NCBI GenBank assembly: GCA_016721905.1 | Contig: JADKHH010000017.1 | Location: forward strand, 1-57,308 | Source of the DNA: Candidatus Opimibacter skivensis | Lineage (GTDB): Bacteria; Bacteroidota; Bacteroidia; Chitinophagales; Saprospiraceae | Length of the DNA: 57,308 bases | Reading direction: 5' to 3' | Shown here: piece after piece, positions 8,886 to 18,066 of the stretch | Layout of the letters: every line of letters starts with the position of its first letter | Position numbering within the stretch: position 1 is the first letter of the stretch | The notes under the pieces: generated by a model | What the model was told of the DNA's origin: nothing | The model's database searches: none | What the model saw: only the letters and a program-made list of their open reading frames with translations | Program-made: the position numbers and the translations under genes

Positions 8886-9401
8886 CTACTCCTTAAACCA
8901 ATCAGCGTACTTCACATAATTGGCTGCCGTGCGGGTGATAAAAAACTGCCTGTTTTCAGGGTCGAGTTCTTTTATTTTTTTTGCGGGTGTACCTCCATAG
9001 ATCCATCCGGATTCTAAAATGGAATTTTCCAAAACGACTGCTCCTGCCGCAACAATCACATGCTTCTGTACGACTGCCAGATCCATCACGATAGCGCCCA
9101 TACCGATCAATACTTCATCTTCGATGGTACAGCCATGCACGATCGCATTGTGCCCGATAGAGACATCATTTCCGATGATGGTCTGTGATTTTTCAAATGT
9201 GCAATGGATCACCGCGCCATCCTGGATGTTGACCCTGTCGCCTATGCGTATAGCATTGACATCGCCTCTGACGACTGCGCTCCACCATACGGAGCAATCA
9301 TCACCCATGATGACATCGCCGATGATAACAGCATTGTCGGCCAGGAAGCAGTTTTTACCAAAAACCGGGTAAATGTTGTGAAGCGGACGAATGATAGCCA
9401 T
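8886..9401 (-). CDS. Gamma-carbonic-anhydrase-like / hexapeptide-repeat protein (YrdA/PaaY type)
   Basis: A left-handed beta-helix protein of 171 residues built from hexapeptide repeats. The three histidines that hold the metal in gamma-class carbonic anhydrases are present: one in GAVIHCT and two in SIGHNAIVHGC. The C-terminal helix (FFITRTAANYVKYADWF) is typical for the YrdA/PaaY branch. Members of this branch may be carbonic anhydrases or have unassigned roles. The open frame begins at a TTG (9407), but the ATG two codons later (9401) is preferred. A GTGAAGA/GTGAAAA-type repeat lies directly upstream of the start. Confidence 0.85.
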   Translation of the reverse strand: MAIIRPLHNIYPVFGKNCFLADNAVIIGDVIMGDDCSVWWSAVVRGDVNAIRIGDRVNIQDGAVIHCTFEKSQTIIGNDVSIGHNAIVHGCTIEDEVLIGMGAIVMDLAVVQKHVIVAAGAVVLENSILESGWIYGGTPAKKIKELDPENRQFFITRTAANYVKYADWFKE

Positions 9402-9408
9402 ATGCAAG

Positions 9409-9440
9409 TGAAGAGTGAAAAGTGAAGAGTGAAAAGTGAA
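9409..9440. repeat. AGTGAAG/AGTGAAA heptamer repeat, locus 1
   Basis: Alternating heptamers AGTGAAG and AGTGAAA lie immediately upstream of the hexapeptide protein start. The same words occur at 19660-19682, 46189-46224 and 51328-51364. Confidence 0.9.
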
Positions 9441-9588
9441 TGCGATAATTCAACAATAATACAAGAAGGGTTTGAATATTCAAAAGCCTGAAAAAGGAAA
9501 GGAGGCACAATAGCGCGATTCATGCATGCATCAAAACACATCAGCCTTGTGAAAAGTCATATTGCAAAACTGATACTTCAAACCTTAC

Positions 9589-10431
9589 TTATTCCTCTTT
9601 AATAAAAGCAAAGATCTGACCCCAGGTGTTGTCGGTTGGATCTTCATAAACTGCATTATGTCCGGAGTTTTCCAATTTCAGAAACTTTACCCTGTTACCT
9701 CCACTTTTCGCTAACGCCTCTCCCATCCAAACAGGTATGGCCTTGTCGGCGGTACTATGGATAATAAAAAGAGGTCTTTTCAATTTCCGGATATTCTTGT
9801 ATCCATTCCAGATATCAGGATAGTATACTTTAGAACTATCCGTAAGGATTTTCTTTTCTACCCCTATCTCCCTAAAGGTGGTGAACCCCGCATGTGTTAC
9901 AATTTTATCTGGCAAGGGAGATAATTTGTTGGCATCTTCCAGCAGTATACTACAACCCAATGAGTGCGCAAACGCTATGCGCTCCCTTGCATCTTCTGTA
10001 AGCGAAGCAAAAGTTTTATAAGCTTCGACAGCATCTTCATCCAAGTTTGCTACACTGGGTACTCCTGAACTGCTACCAAAGCCAGTGTAATCAAACACAA
10101 AAGAAGAATATCCCTTGTCTAAGAGATAGGTTTGCAAAGGCCTCCAGTCAGAAAGCGTTTCACCATTTCCATGAAGGATAAAGAAGGCTGGGGCTTTATC
10201 GCCCGCTGATACCCAATTAGCTACGAGTGTCCTGTCGCCTGGTTCGAGTTTTAATCGCTCCGATGGTAAATTGTCTTTGGGGTACTCTTTCTCTGGAACC
10301 AAGACAAAAATCTTCCGTTCAATTTGCGCCAGGTTATCACTTTGCGTTTTCTTTAACGAGACTTTTGGTGAACAGGATACCAATAACAAGAGTACCAAAA
10401 ACAAATTCAATGATGCAATAAGCTTTTTCAT
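9589..10431 (-). CDS. Lipoprotein alpha/beta-hydrolase
   Basis: A serine hydrolase anchored to a membrane through a lipobox (LVSC, Cys20). The catalytic triad is visible: HGNGE oxyanion loop at about 87-91, AHSLGCS with Ser157, STADKAIP with Asp229, and SGHNAVYED with His258. The fold resembles the BEM46/FrsA-like group of cell-envelope hydrolases. It is the last gene of a six-gene minus-strand operon; the gap to the MscS gene is only 9 bp. In that setting it may act on an envelope substrate or on something exported, but there is no direct sign of the substrate. Confidence 0.8.
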   Translation of the reverse strand: MKKLIASLNLFLVLLLLVSCSPKVSLKKTQSDNLAQIERKIFVLVPEKEYPKDNLPSERLKLEPGDRTLVANWVSAGDKAPAFFILHGNGETLSDWRPLQTYLLDKGYSSFVFDYTGFGSSSGVPSVANLDEDAVEAYKTFASLTEDARERIAFAHSLGCSILLEDANKLSPLPDKIVTHAGFTTFREIGVEKKILTDSSKVYYPDIWNGYKNIRKLKRPLFIIHSTADKAIPVWMGEALAKSGGNRVKFLKLENSGHNAVYEDPTDNTWGQIFAFIKEE

Positions 10432-10440
10432 GTAACTGCC

Positions 10441-10962
10441 TTATATTTTTTTGTTTTCCAAAGCATCCTTATACTCCACCACAGCAACAGTTTTTTGTAA
10501 CAATGAAGAGTTCGGAAGAGTGATGATCTCCCCATCTTTCGATTTTATATGTATAAAAAAGTAAGTTAATTCCGTAACCTCTCCTTCCACCGGATAGTCT
10601 TTATCCAATACTTTAATGGTGTCTCCCAATTTCAAAGGATGATTAAAGAAAAGAATAATACTCGATGTTATATTTGAAAGGAGGGACCATTGGGCAAAGA
10701 AGGCGATGCCTAAGGCGGTCAGAAATGTGCTGGCAAACACCGCAATTTCATCTTGCTTTAATCCCCAGACGCCGGCAATTAAAATCATGGCCGAAATGGA
10801 CGTTAGAAGGTGCACCGCCTTGATCACCATTTTTCTCCTGGCCCTTTGCAGCTGAGCACTTTTTAAAGCCCCGTTGATGATATACTTGGTAGTAAAATAA
10901 ACAATGACATACAAGGCGATGATTGCCAGGGTTTCTACGATCTGTATTTTTTGTTCGTCCAT
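10441..10962 (-). CDS. Small MscS-type mechanosensitive channel domain protein
   Basis: A 173-residue protein with three hydrophobic segments and a short beta domain. The pore-lining helix and its following loop are recognisable in TFLTALGIAFFAQWSLLSNI and FFNHPLKLGDTIKV, both typical for MscS. The C-terminal cage domain is shortened, so it resembles the minimal 'YbdG/YnaI core' type. The open frame begins at a GTG (10977), but ATG 10962 is preferred. MscS channels release solutes during osmotic downshift. The gene sits 24 bp after the Fic-like gene (9 bp if the GTG start is used) in the export operon, which is unusual company for this family. Confidence 0.8.
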   Translation of the reverse strand: MDEQKIQIVETLAIIALYVIVYFTTKYIINGALKSAQLQRARRKMVIKAVHLLTSISAMILIAGVWGLKQDEIAVFASTFLTALGIAFFAQWSLLSNITSSIILFFNHPLKLGDTIKVLDKDYPVEGEVTELTYFFIHIKSKDGEIITLPNSSLLQKTVAVVEYKDALENKKI

Positions 10963-10985
10963 AGTGTATTCAATCACTTTGTTTA

Positions 10986-11801
10986 TCAGATTTCCTTCTT
11001 GGATTCCCTATGCATATCGACTTCTTCCCTGTTTATTCCAATGCGATTGATGCTGTCATAAAGCAAGGAGGCATTGATCAATAAGCGGTCAAGCTCCTGC
11101 TGAAAGAACGCATCAGTGAAGTCATTCCATTTAGTTGGATGAATCAACAGTTCCCTGAAACTATTTCCAAGCGTGGCAATGTACTCCATTTTTTGTGGAG
11201 CATCATTAATAAAGATGGGAGGATATAAATCATACATTAACATCCAGTTCTTTGCGATCCTTGTAACGCGTCCATTGCCATCTGCAAACGGCTGTATCCT
11301 GATCAACTCGTGATGAAAATAGATGGCTCTGATGACTGGGTTTTGAATTGCCTGCATATTATAAAAAAGTTCAGACACCAACGGAGGAACCCGTGATGGC
11401 TCCGGACAGAGATGGGCTCCAATCTGCACAAGGGTCTGCCTGTACCGATTAGGGTGAATGGCATTCGTCTCAGGTGAAACCAGGCGAAGCAGCTGAAATA
11501 ATTGAATTTCCTTTTCAAAATTATGATGTAAAACCACTTCTTTTAGCACAAAGTCAAGAGACACTTTCAAATGCAATAAATACTCCTTCGCTTCTTCTTC
11601 ATTCTGTGCCTCCATTTGAGCATTTTTAATACCCAAAAGATCCTGTAACTCGTGGATTCCCGATACATAGATGTCCAAAAGGTCATCATCCAGGTGATAT
11701 CGACTATAGACAATGAGCCGATATATTGACTTCATTAGTTTGTCAATTTCATTTATCTTTTCCTGGTGGACTTGAATACTGTCTATCGGTAATAACACCA
11801 T
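10986..11801 (-). CDS. Fic-domain protein with altered catalytic motif
   Basis: Fic proteins usually move AMP or another phosphate-containing group onto target proteins, using the motif HPFx[D/E]GNGRxxR. Here residues 170-181 read QPFADGNGRVTR: all positions match except the catalytic base, where Gln (codon CAG) stands in place of His. The segment YRQTLVQIG with PP further on (residues 120-140) matches the normal Fic N-terminal core. An inhibitory motif [S/T]xxxE[G/N] may survive in degraded form as SGIHEL (residues 47-52). The protein is 271 residues long. It lies 34 bp after the TolC gene in the same operon. Loss of the His predicts no normal AMP transfer; a binding or regulatory role is possible. 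Confidence 0.8.
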   Translation of the reverse strand: MVLLPIDSIQVHQEKINEIDKLMKSIYRLIVYSRYHLDDDLLDIYVSGIHELQDLLGIKNAQMEAQNEEEAKEYLLHLKVSLDFVLKEVVLHHNFEKEIQLFQLLRLVSPETNAIHPNRYRQTLVQIGAHLCPEPSRVPPLVSELFYNMQAIQNPVIRAIYFHHELIRIQPFADGNGRVTRIAKNWMLMYDLYPPIFINDAPQKMEYIATLGNSFRELLIHPTKWNDFTDAFFQQELDRLLINASLLYDSINRIGINREEVDMHRESKKEI

Positions 11802-11834
11802 TTTATTGTTCTTTTCAGATGTGTCAAAACTACC

Positions 11835-13235
11835 TTACCTAAGCAATCCGGAACTCCATTGCAGGCCATAAATGGTCTTGAGATATCTGGTTTTTAGTTC
11901 AATGAGTTTACGCTGGTTTTCCAATACTTTGTTTTCACGGGAATTAATCAAAAAAAGAGAACTCTCTCCATTTTGAAACAACGCTTCTTCTGCCAGGAAC
12001 AAGTTCTCATAATTAGTTAGCATGTCCCGTTGCAGTTGGATTTGGTTCTTTAAGGTTAGGTATTCATTGAAATAATTCCGTACCTTAAGTTCAATGTTTA
12101 CAGTTTTCTGGCTTTGTGCGATTACCGTTTCTTCAATTCTCAGTTTTGCCATCTTATATTCGCCCCTGCCTTGCGAAAAGGGTATAGGCATTTCAAGTTT
12201 TAGTCCATATTGGTAATTGTCCTGAAACAACAGCCCATCAGAGGCAAATGCATTGTATCCCTTACTTAAGTGATTGTAACTAAAATCAAGCGTAGGCAGT
12301 AAATCCTGAAATTTTAACTTTTGGTCGATGCCTAAAATCGTCAATTTCTGATTATACAATTGCAATTCGGGGTGAAACTGGCGGGCGTAATCCAATAACT
12401 GGGCCAAATCAAGCGTAAACATCTGCATATTGGCCTCATTGTCCCAGCCTTGCTGTGGAGTGATATTTTCAGGCAACTGATATGGAATATTATCTGCCTG
12501 CCACAAAAAGACACTTAAGGCTAAGCCCTCATTCTGAAATTTCAGCCAGCTTTCGTTTTTGAGGAATTCAAAACTTTGATACTGCGACATAGCCTCCAGC
12601 GTATCTATGGCTGGGCGTTCACCATTTTGAAATGCCTTTTTAACCAATTCAAACCGTTGCCGGCTTATGGTGAGATTCTGATCGATAATTTCAAAATATT
12701 GATAGGCATTTACCCATTCCCAATACTGGACCGCTGCGTCCATAAGGATGGTATTGACAAGAGCCTGCTGCTCCGTAAAAGCCATTTCATTATAAACTTT
12801 TGACTGCTGGAGATACGCCCGTCGCTTGTCCATCAAGAGATTTTTTAGCAACGGGATACTTACGCCGATATAACTCGATTGGCCCACTGTTTGGGAGGGA
12901 TTAAGCCGATCGCCTGTTAAATTTTCCACGCCGGCAGTCACTTCAATGCCAAACCAAGTTGGAATAGTAATATTCGGATGGAGATAATCGTAGTATGTAG
13001 TATCGCTTAATGTCTTACCAGAAATAATGTTGCTGATAATGGGGTTGAACGCTCCTCTTGCAATGGAAATGCCGGCATCAGACTTTGCAATATTGATATT
13101 TGCTTGCTTAACAGTTGGATGGTGCTGCCTGACAATTTCCAAAACCTGCTCCACATTTAACGTAGCTGTATCGCCCTGAGCCAGCATGACTCCCGGAAAC
13201 ATACAGAGACCCAGGCAAAATAAATACTGTATCAT
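11835..13235 (-). CDS. TolC-family outer-membrane efflux/export channel
   Basis: A 466-residue outer-membrane factor with a signal peptide (about residues 1-20, ending MLAQG). The two TolC repeats begin with VEQVLEIVRQHHPTVKQANI and, later, LDLAQLLDYARQFHPELQLY, each the usual 'L.LA..NP' helix start. These proteins form trimers with a barrel in the outer membrane and a long periplasmic tunnel. Its ATG overlaps the HlyD stop codon by one base (TAATG), so translation is coupled. It is expected to be the outer part of a type I-like export complex with the adjoining HlyD and ABC genes. Confidence 0.9.
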   Translation of the reverse strand: MIQYLFCLGLCMFPGVMLAQGDTATLNVEQVLEIVRQHHPTVKQANINIAKSDAGISIARGAFNPIISNIISGKTLSDTTYYDYLHPNITIPTWFGIEVTAGVENLTGDRLNPSQTVGQSSYIGVSIPLLKNLLMDKRRAYLQQSKVYNEMAFTEQQALVNTILMDAAVQYWEWVNAYQYFEIIDQNLTISRQRFELVKKAFQNGERPAIDTLEAMSQYQSFEFLKNESWLKFQNEGLALSVFLWQADNIPYQLPENITPQQGWDNEANMQMFTLDLAQLLDYARQFHPELQLYNQKLTILGIDQKLKFQDLLPTLDFSYNHLSKGYNAFASDGLLFQDNYQYGLKLEMPIPFSQGRGEYKMAKLRIEETVIAQSQKTVNIELKVRNYFNEYLTLKNQIQLQRDMLTNYENLFLAEEALFQNGESSLFLINSRENKVLENQRKLIELKTRYLKTIYGLQWSSGLLR

Positions 13236-14575
13236 TACTTATCCTTTACAACCTCTTTCTCTGCCGTATAAAAATCAGGAGGAAATCCATTTATGTTTCT
13301 CCACAATTCATACCATATAGGAACGTCTTTTAAAAGCAAAATCCCCTTTGCCCCGGCGCCAAGTGTTAATTGATCCGGCCACCTCTTTATATCATTATCT
13401 TCAGCTACCAATACTCTGTACATGCCATTGTCCCCAATGGTGTTTTCAAAAAAAACAACTTTCCCGGCAAAGGTTCCATAACTACTTTCAGGCCAGCCAC
13501 TAAAAACGATAGCAGGAAAACCATCGAACGTAAAACGGACAGATTGCCCGATGTCTATCAATGGCAGGTCCATTGGCTTGATAAACATTTCCACAGCATA
13601 ATCTACCCGTGACGGCACTATGATCGTAATGGTTTCGCCGTCCTTTAAGATTTCCCCTATACCCGATTTATTGGCCTGCACAATCTGTCCATCCTGAGGA
13701 GCGGTTACAATATACATTTCATTTCGGATGGTGTAGTTACTGACCTGATTTTCCAATTTAGAAACATCCCCAAGTGCATTTGCAATCTGGCCCAGATACT
13801 GAAACTTATCTCCTTCAGCTTTGTTGATTTTCTCGGTGTACTCTTGCTCCACACTGTTTTGCTCGATGCGTATATTTAAAAGCTCTTGTTGGGTCTGGGC
13901 TATTTTATTCTCGGTGGTAATTTTCTTTGCCACAGCATTTTGATATTGAATATCTCTTTGCTGCAACTGCGTTTGGGAAACCAGGCCTTGTTTATACATC
14001 GCTAACTGCCGTTCAAATTGATCTTTCAGCAATGTTGTTTCATTTTCGTTGGCTATCAATTCGGCCTTCTCCCCCGCCAGCTCATTATCCATTTGAGCTA
14101 TCTTATTTTGTAATTGTTCAATTTTCAACTTTTTAGCCTGCATCAAATTTTCAATCTGTTTGTCTGTAACCCTGATTTTACCCTGGTAATTGACAATACT
14201 TTCGGCCTTGGCTTCCACCTGGCTTTGTGTCCTGGGGATCAGGTTAGGATCTAAATACTCCTCCTTTATTTCGGTTAACAGCAGAATGGTATCCCCCTTC
14301 TTTACAAAATCCCCCTCTTTCACATACCATTTATTAATCTTCCCGGGAATAGGGGAATTGATCTTCTGAGGACGATGCTCTTGTTTTAACGTGGTTATAT
14401 TTCCATTCGATTTGATATTCTGCGTCCAGGGCAAAAAGAACATCAAGCCTAAAATGAGCATAATCGCCAGAAAATAATATTTTACGCTATGTCGTTGATG
14501 AATTAAATAAATAGCCTCAAATGACAGTAAAGGTTTCTGGTAATTCTTCATTTCTCTATGCGTGTATAGTTCCAT
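13235..14575 (-). CDS. HlyD-family membrane-fusion protein
   Basis: Periplasmic adaptor joining an inner-membrane ABC exporter to TolC. One transmembrane helix at about residues 31-50 follows a short cytoplasmic tail. A biotinyl/lipoyl half-motif follows (INSPIPGKINKWYVKEGDFV, about 73-92), then a long coiled coil rich in Gln, Lys and Glu (about 110-270), then the second lipoyl half (VTAPQDGQIVQANKSG) and a beta-barrel region. The ATG at 14575 makes a 20-bp overlap with the ABC gene; a second ATG at 14551 would leave a short gap and is also possible. This is a conserved gene triad in Bacteroidota, with HlyD between ABC and TolC genes. Confidence 0.9.
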   Translation of the reverse strand: MELYTHREMKNYQKPLLSFEAIYLIHQRHSVKYYFLAIMLILGLMFFLPWTQNIKSNGNITTLKQEHRPQKINSPIPGKINKWYVKEGDFVKKGDTILLLTEIKEEYLDPNLIPRTQSQVEAKAESIVNYQGKIRVTDKQIENLMQAKKLKIEQLQNKIAQMDNELAGEKAELIANENETTLLKDQFERQLAMYKQGLVSQTQLQQRDIQYQNAVAKKITTENKIAQTQQELLNIRIEQNSVEQEYTEKINKAEGDKFQYLGQIANALGDVSKLENQVSNYTIRNEMYIVTAPQDGQIVQANKSGIGEILKDGETITIIVPSRVDYAVEMFIKPMDLPLIDIGQSVRFTFDGFPAIVFSGWPESSYGTFAGKVVFFENTIGDNGMYRVLVAEDNDIKRWPDQLTLGAGAKGILLLKDVPIWYELWRNINGFPPDFYTAEKEVVKDK

Positions 14576-16205
14576 CTACGATATGATATTTAACGGGACA
14601 TGTTTCTATAAACATACTATCATTGGTAGAAATCACAATCGTCCTGGTTTTTGAAAGCTTTACTAAATACTGCTGAATATGCAGTTTGGTCTCTTCATTA
14701 AACCCAAACCATGGTTCTTCGAGGATTAATAAAACAGGGTCGTTCACTAAGGCTCTGAGCAATAAAATCTTCCGTATCAACGAAGAGGGCAATTTCCGGC
14801 CTGCGGGATCAAGCTGTGTTTCAAAAGAATCCGGGAAGAAGGAAATGAAATTTTCTATCCCTAATGCCCTGGCGACCTCCATAATGTTTTCAACGAATAC
14901 ATTCTTTCGCCCTAGCGAAATATTTTCATAAAGTGTGCCTTCAAAAAGATCCTGTTCGTACAATAATATGCCCATTTGCGAACGAAGACTTTCCAGCGAA
15001 TAATTTTGAAGTGGAATGTTATTAAAATAAATGAGCCCTTCAAAATCCATATAGCTACCTGTCAGCAGCTTCAGTAGCGTGGATTTCCCGCTGTTCTCCT
15101 CACCCGATATACAGGTGATCGTATTTGCAGGAATCTGGATTGAAATATCGCTTAGGATTTCCCGGTTATCCTTATATGAAAAATTCAAATTCTTCATTAC
15201 GATGTTGAGATCTTCGGATTGGAATTGAAACGCACCATCCTTTTCTTCGGGCAATTCCAATACCGAATCCACTTTGTACAATCCTGTAACGACATCATAC
15301 ACATTCTCCAGGCTGGTAATTAATTTCTCAATGGCAGCGATAATCGTCAGAATAACGATTTCGGCGGCGACAAACTGACCAATATTGATCTTTTGATCAA
15401 ACAACAAGCTTGTGCCCAAAATAAGCATGAAGGCTGTGATCCCTACCTTAAAGACGACCAGGGTCCTGAACTGGAATAATAAAACCTTAAAGTGGGACGT
15501 GCGGGCTTGAACATATTGCAGCAATTTTTCATCGGTTTTTTTCAGATTCAAATGACTTCCCTGGCTATACTTAAATGATTTAATCACACGTCCCAATTCC
15601 TCCAGCCAGCCGACGACTTCATATTTATAATTGCTTTCAGTGATACTTGTTTTCAAGCCCCTCTTGCCGGTAACCGCATAAATCACCCAAAGAACACCTA
15701 CCAAAAGAAAAGAAAAGGCTATAAATAAGGGATGGTACAGGGAAAGCAGGATTAAACCAAAAATAACCTGTATGGTGGCCCCAGGGATATCCAACAGGAG
15801 TTTTGAAATACCTTTCTGAACATTCAGGGTATCAAAAAACCGGTTAATTTTTTCAGGTAAATAATACTGGTCTGTTCCTTTTATATCCATCCTGGGTATC
15901 TTCTCCGCAAACTCAAAAGCAAAGCGTACATAGATTTTTTGCTGGATCTTCTCAATAATCCTCATCTGCTGAATTTGCATATGCCCCACGATCAAAACCG
16001 CAATAATGATAATGAGGATTAATAAATACACAGATGTCACCATGGTAGCCCCCAGTACAAATCCAAGTATTGCCTGTATACCAAGCGGCAGGCTCAATTG
16101 AATTAATCCCCCCAGGATGGCATAGAAATAGATCGCCGTGATTTCACTTCGTTCTAATTTAAGCAGCGAAACTAATTTTGAAAAACTAATTGCATCTTCT
16201 TTCAT
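14556..16205 (-). CDS. ABC exporter half-transporter with degenerate nucleotide-binding domain
   Basis: A type I exporter-like protein: about 310 residues with five to six transmembrane helices, then an ATP-binding domain. Walker A is intact (GEENSGKST, about residues 368-376) and a Q-loop is present (LLYEQDLF). Other motifs are changed: the LSGGQ signature is LPSSL (about 472-476), the Walker B Asp is Glu (LLILEEP, residue 496), the D-loop is FGFN, and the switch His is Asn (STND, residue 528). No peptidase C39 domain is present. The open frame starts at a TTG (16247), but ATG 16205 is the first ATG. As a homodimer, both ATP sites would lack the signature, so weak or regulatory ATPase activity is expected. 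It heads the export operon. Confidence 0.85.
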   Translation of the reverse strand: MKEDAISFSKLVSLLKLERSEITAIYFYAILGGLIQLSLPLGIQAILGFVLGATMVTSVYLLILIIIIAVLIVGHMQIQQMRIIEKIQQKIYVRFAFEFAEKIPRMDIKGTDQYYLPEKINRFFDTLNVQKGISKLLLDIPGATIQVIFGLILLSLYHPLFIAFSFLLVGVLWVIYAVTGKRGLKTSITESNYKYEVVGWLEELGRVIKSFKYSQGSHLNLKKTDEKLLQYVQARTSHFKVLLFQFRTLVVFKVGITAFMLILGTSLLFDQKINIGQFVAAEIVILTIIAAIEKLITSLENVYDVVTGLYKVDSVLELPEEKDGAFQFQSEDLNIVMKNLNFSYKDNREILSDISIQIPANTITCISGEENSGKSTLLKLLTGSYMDFEGLIYFNNIPLQNYSLESLRSQMGILLYEQDLFEGTLYENISLGRKNVFVENIMEVARALGIENFISFFPDSFETQLDPAGRKLPSSLIRKILLLRALVNDPVLLILEEPWFGFNEETKLHIQQYLVKLSKTRTIVISTNDSMFIETCPVKYHIVDGTIHA

Positions 16206-16377
16206 CCTCCCGAGATAGTTTAGCAAGCTACTAAAAAGCACTCCCAAAAATACGAACTAGCTAATCTTATTTCCTGAAGCGTAAGGGGAATAACAAAGAT
16301 ATGCTGCTTACTTGCAAGTTCTCTGCTCCAATTGTACTGAGCAGATTCGAAGTAGGTCCTATGCTCTTTGCTCATCA

Positions 16378-18066
16378 TCACAACTTCTCCGTCACAAGCT
16401 GAAAAATCCGCTCCTTCTGTATACGGGCACTCCCGAGAATCGCATTCGCTTTTGATTTTATCTCCTCAGCTTTCTCTTTGTTCTTCAGCCCACCGAGATT
16501 GATCATCACATTGAGCCAACCCCCTTCGACAGCAGCCAGGGCACAGATCGCACCAACGCCCGCATCAGAGACAGAGTTTGGATTGCCTTCAGTAGTCATC
16601 GCTTCGAGCAATGGGAATTGTTCGTGCGCGACCTGCATCATGTTGAGGGGCGAATAGGTAGCCCTCAAAGTGGCTTGTTCTATTGCTTCCAGTCTTGCTG
16701 TCTTTTCAGACTCCGATTCCTTTGGCAGACGGAATGCATCCATCAGGGAATTGAAGGCGAGGGTATCTTCATCCACCATGTGCAAGAGCTTCTTCCTGCC
16801 TTCTTGTCCTTTGACTGCCCAGGCTGAAAAATAGTCATGCCGTTTTTCCCATCCTCTTTTATTGGCACTTAGGTTGGCTACCATCGTGCCCAGCGATGCA
16901 GCAAGTGCACCCGCATAGGCTGCGGCTGAGCCACCACCCGGTGCCGGTGAGTCAGCAGCAAGCTCTTCAGAAAATCCAGACATCGTCAGACCCGTAAGCC
17001 TTGCTGTCGAATCTTCCTGCAGTAAATATTCAATGATTTTCTTCTTCGGATTAAATACCCCCAGTTCATCCAACCCCATACTCTTGATGGCTATATGGAT
17101 CAACTCTGCATCCGAAACGCCTTGTGATAGCCCTTGCTTTTTTAAATAGTGCATGCCTGCATCCAGCATCACCTGCAAAGGCACGAGCCCGACGAGTTCT
17201 GAACCAGTCACACGCATGCCCCGCAGTAAAGCACTCTGCAAACACGCATCAAAGGCGGCGTGTAGTGACGTTTGTTTTACATCTGTAATGTTCATGGATA
17301 CCTGCGCTGTTCCATATTCTGCTATGTACCAGCCAATCGCCTTCACCCCTTTACACATTCCTTCTTCACGGACAGGTTCGCCTTGTTCATCACGAATGAT
17401 CTCGCCTGTCACCGGGTTACCTTTTCTTTTAATCCGTCCTTTTTCGCGGATATCAAAGGCTACTGAATTGGCTTTGCGCTCAGAGCGAGTATTGAGATTT
17501 ACGTTGTACGCAATCAGAAAGTCACGAGCACCGATGACAGTAGCACCGGCTTTCTCATTAAATACTGAAGGGCCATAATCTGGTTTCCAGTCCGCTTGCT
17601 CCATTTTTTTTGCAAACCCCTCATATTCGCCTGCTCTGATGGTCGCCAGGTTACGCCGCTCAGGACGCATGGCTGCAGCCTCATAGGTGTATACGGGAAT
17701 ACCCAGCTCCGCACCTACCCTCTTTGCTAATTGATGGGCATATGCTGCCGTTTCTTCCATCGAGATCCCACTGACAGGAATCAACGGACAAACATCCGTA
17801 GCGCCCATTCTAGGGTGCTCTCCGGTGTGCTGGCGCATGTCGATCAGCGATGCAGCCATCGAAATAGCCTGGAAAGCAGCCTCGATGACCCGATCCGGAG
17901 CCCCGGCCATGGTCATGACCGTCCTGTTAGTGGCTTTCCCGGGATCCACATCCAGGAGTTTGACTCCTGCCACTTGCCGAATCGCCTGTGCTATCGCCTC
18001 AATGACTTCGGGCCGCCTGCCTTCGCTAAAATTGGGTACGCACTCTATAAGGGGTGTCTGTATCAT
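16378..18066 (-). CDS. ftcD: Glutamate formimidoyltransferase / formimidoyltetrahydrofolate cyclodeaminase (fused)
   Basis: A bifunctional enzyme of histidine degradation. The first domain (about residues 1-330) transfers the formimino group from formiminoglutamate to tetrahydrofolate. It starts with IECVPNFSEGR and has RQHTGEHPRMGATDV around the catalytic His. The second, mainly helical domain (about 365-562) removes ammonia; it has SPAPGGGSAAAYAGALAASL and a conserved C-terminal helix pair. The 562-residue length matches the fused form common in Bacteroidota. No other histidine-utilisation gene is next to it. It converges with nothing; the upstream neighbour is divergently transcribed. Confidence 0.95.
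   Translation of the reverse strand: MIQTPLIECVPNFSEGRRPEVIEAIAQAIRQVAGVKLLDVDPGKATNRTVMTMAGAPDRVIEAAFQAISMAASLIDMRQHTGEHPRMGATDVCPLIPVSGISMEETAAYAHQLAKRVGAELGIPVYTYEAAAMRPERRNLATIRAGEYEGFAKKMEQADWKPDYGPSVFNEKAGATVIGARDFLIAYNVNLNTRSERKANSVAFDIREKGRIKRKGNPVTGEIIRDEQGEPVREEGMCKGVKAIGWYIAEYGTAQVSMNITDVKQTSLHAAFDACLQSALLRGMRVTGSELVGLVPLQVMLDAGMHYLKKQGLSQGVSDAELIHIAIKSMGLDELGVFNPKKKIIEYLLQEDSTARLTGLTMSGFSEELAADSPAPGGGSAAAYAGALAASLGTMVANLSANKRGWEKRHDYFSAWAVKGQEGRKKLLHMVDEDTLAFNSLMDAFRLPKESESEKTARLEAIEQATLRATYSPLNMMQVAHEQFPLLEAMTTEGNPNSVSDAGVGAICALAAVEGGWLNVMINLGGLKNKEKAEEIKSKANAILGSARIQKERIFQLVTEKL

Noticed and set aside
17153..17578. 141-residue open frame antisense to ftcD
   Set aside because: Ser/Pro/Arg-rich mirror frame of a conserved enzyme; no independent support.
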